Assembly (NCBI GenBank): GCA_030674185.1
Contig: JAPXFY010000026.1
Coordinates: forward strand, 59,185,965 to 59,249,964
DNA: 64,000 nt
Source: Monoplex corrugatus
Lineage: Eukaryota; Mollusca; Gastropoda; Littorinimorpha; Ranellidae
Direction of reading: 5' to 3'
Below, in pieces: positions 62,891 to 64,000 of the stretch; the stretch's first letter is position 1, and each line of letters opens with the position of its first letter. The position numbers were made by a program, and so were the translations under genes. The notes beneath the pieces were generated by a model, which was not told the DNA's origin, ran no database searches, and worked only from the letters and a program-made list of their open reading frames with translations.

Positions 62891-63624
62891 GGTGTTTTGT
62901 TGAGCAGGAGAAAATAATAATGATAATAATAAAACAAACTACTAATACATGTTACATGTAAGATGCGTATAATTACATCATATCACAGCACACACTAGTC
63001 ATCGCTCACTAACAGCAACCATTTGCAGAGAAAACAAAAACCAACACCAACACCACAACAACAAAAACCATTCATCATGGTATTATTGGTCACATCTGCT
63101 AAAAACAACATGAAAATGTGCCCCGACAATTGTTCGAAACTTGAATAAGATCTCAGCTGGTAGTGTGACGAAGGCAGAGGTCGAAGGACAAGGAGGCGGC
63201 CGACACCTCAACATCTCTCACAGACATTGTTTACAAGAGTGGGACCCATCTCCCTCCCTCACTGCTCTACCTTCCAAACCCCTCAAAAGTGTCAGGCACC
63301 CAGTCACAGCTGGGTAACTGAAGGCTGCATGTACAAAGTCTTCGTCAGATGAACATAAACACAAAAATGACAATAAATCAAAGTCCTGTGTTCTACGAGC
63401 ATTTTCTCCACAGAAAAATCACAGGCAGCACATGAATTGTAATTGGCCAAAGTGGAAAAAAAAACATATTTTTAAAAAAGATTTTGGCAAAATCACAATA
63501 TGTTACAGTTGCACTTGGAAAAAAAAAAAACATTCAGCAGGTTATACATGTAGCAGGCCTATATCAATACATCATGAAAATGCATCAGAATCAATGGTGT
63601 TCTGGTTTTGTTGTTGTTGTTTGG
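62891..63624. other. Unassigned unique sequence
   Basis: No gene or element recognised. Confidence 0.4.
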
Positions 63625-63800
63625 ACAGTTGCAGCAGTCAAGTGGGTAAACACCAGACTTCAACAAACAGGTCCTGGGTTTGGTCCCCTCACACATCTCG
63701 CCTGCTGGGTAAAGGAAGGAGATTTTTCCAGTCTCCCAGGTAAAAATATGTACAAACTTGCCAGTGCCTCCACCTCCTCTGAGTGTTACAACTTTTATAC
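63625..63800 (+). mobile_element. tRNA-derived SINE, family B
   Basis: The head has 'gtcaagtgggtaaacacc' and the B-box-like 'gggtttggtcccc'. It is followed by 'gcctgctgggtaaaggaagg', 'agatttttccagtctcccag' and 'atgtacaaacttgccagtgc'. The body beyond this is missing. Confidence 0.7.
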
Positions 63801-63957
63801 ATAATTATACAGAATATCAAGTAGCACATAAAACAACAACAAAAACAATGATTGATGTCAGTAGCAGACTGATGTGAACATGAAAACATTCAGCATGCAC
63901 ACCAACTGAAGGTGTATGTAGAAACACACTGCCCCCACACTGTGGGCAACACAACAC

Positions 63958-64000
63958 GCATCATCATCATCATCATCATCATCACCACCATCATCATCAT
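63958..64000. repeat. (CAT)n microsatellite at the window edge
   Basis: CAT/CAC trinucleotides run to the last base, so the length is unknown. Confidence 0.95.

Overview
The window is animal nuclear DNA, most likely from a mollusc and probably a gastropod. It has spliced genes with GT-AG introns, several non-LTR retrotransposon families, tRNA-derived SINEs of a type I associate with gastropods, piggyBac-type elements and a very large amount of tandem repeat. There is no sign of bacterial, plasmid or phage organisation. The species assignment is an inference from repeat style, not a match.

The one host gene I can recognise lies on the minus strand and runs through the middle of the window. 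It is an MVB12 gene (multivesicular body subunit 12, an ESCRT-I component). Five coding exons were assembled by hand from splice sites, reading phase and similarity to the MABP domain: 43330-43410, 35567-35674, 32314-32404, 27412-27544 and 15884-16010. A probable non-coding first exon ends at 45672. Together they encode 180 residues in one continuous frame. The C-terminal (UMA domain) exon was not found and probably lies beyond base 1. The introns run from 3.2 to 11.4 kb and are made almost entirely of repeats.

Layout. 838-5412: AT-rich 84-bp satellite. 5733-6889: 3' ends of an L2/CR1-like LINE. 8200-15858: minisatellites, a 12-bp-TSD LINE insertion, a second LINE, a hAT-like MITE and foldback elements. 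15884-45672: the MVB12 gene. Its fourth intron holds an RTE LINE whose coding region has been expanded into a 39-bp minisatellite, a piggyBac relic, an RTE copy with a clean TSD, and an L2/CR1-like LINE interrupted by an apparently intact 3.4-kb piggyBac transposon. Its other introns hold arrays of 15 to about 80 bp units. 46362-54410: an 8-kb array of a 50-bp unit upstream of the gene. 54690-64000: a third LINE type, decayed RTE copies (one split by an L2/CR1-like insertion), SINEs and a 66-bp minisatellite.

The most informative structures are the nested and datable insertions: piggyBac in LINE, LINE in RTE, and an empty site for a piggyBac relic. Others are a five-copy composite TTAA MITE family, two cases where RTE coding sequence has seeded a minisatellite, higher-order structure in two arrays, and tandem duplications abutting three of the five MVB12 3' splice sites. 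Many long open frames in the window are artefacts of tandem repeats and were not annotated as genes.
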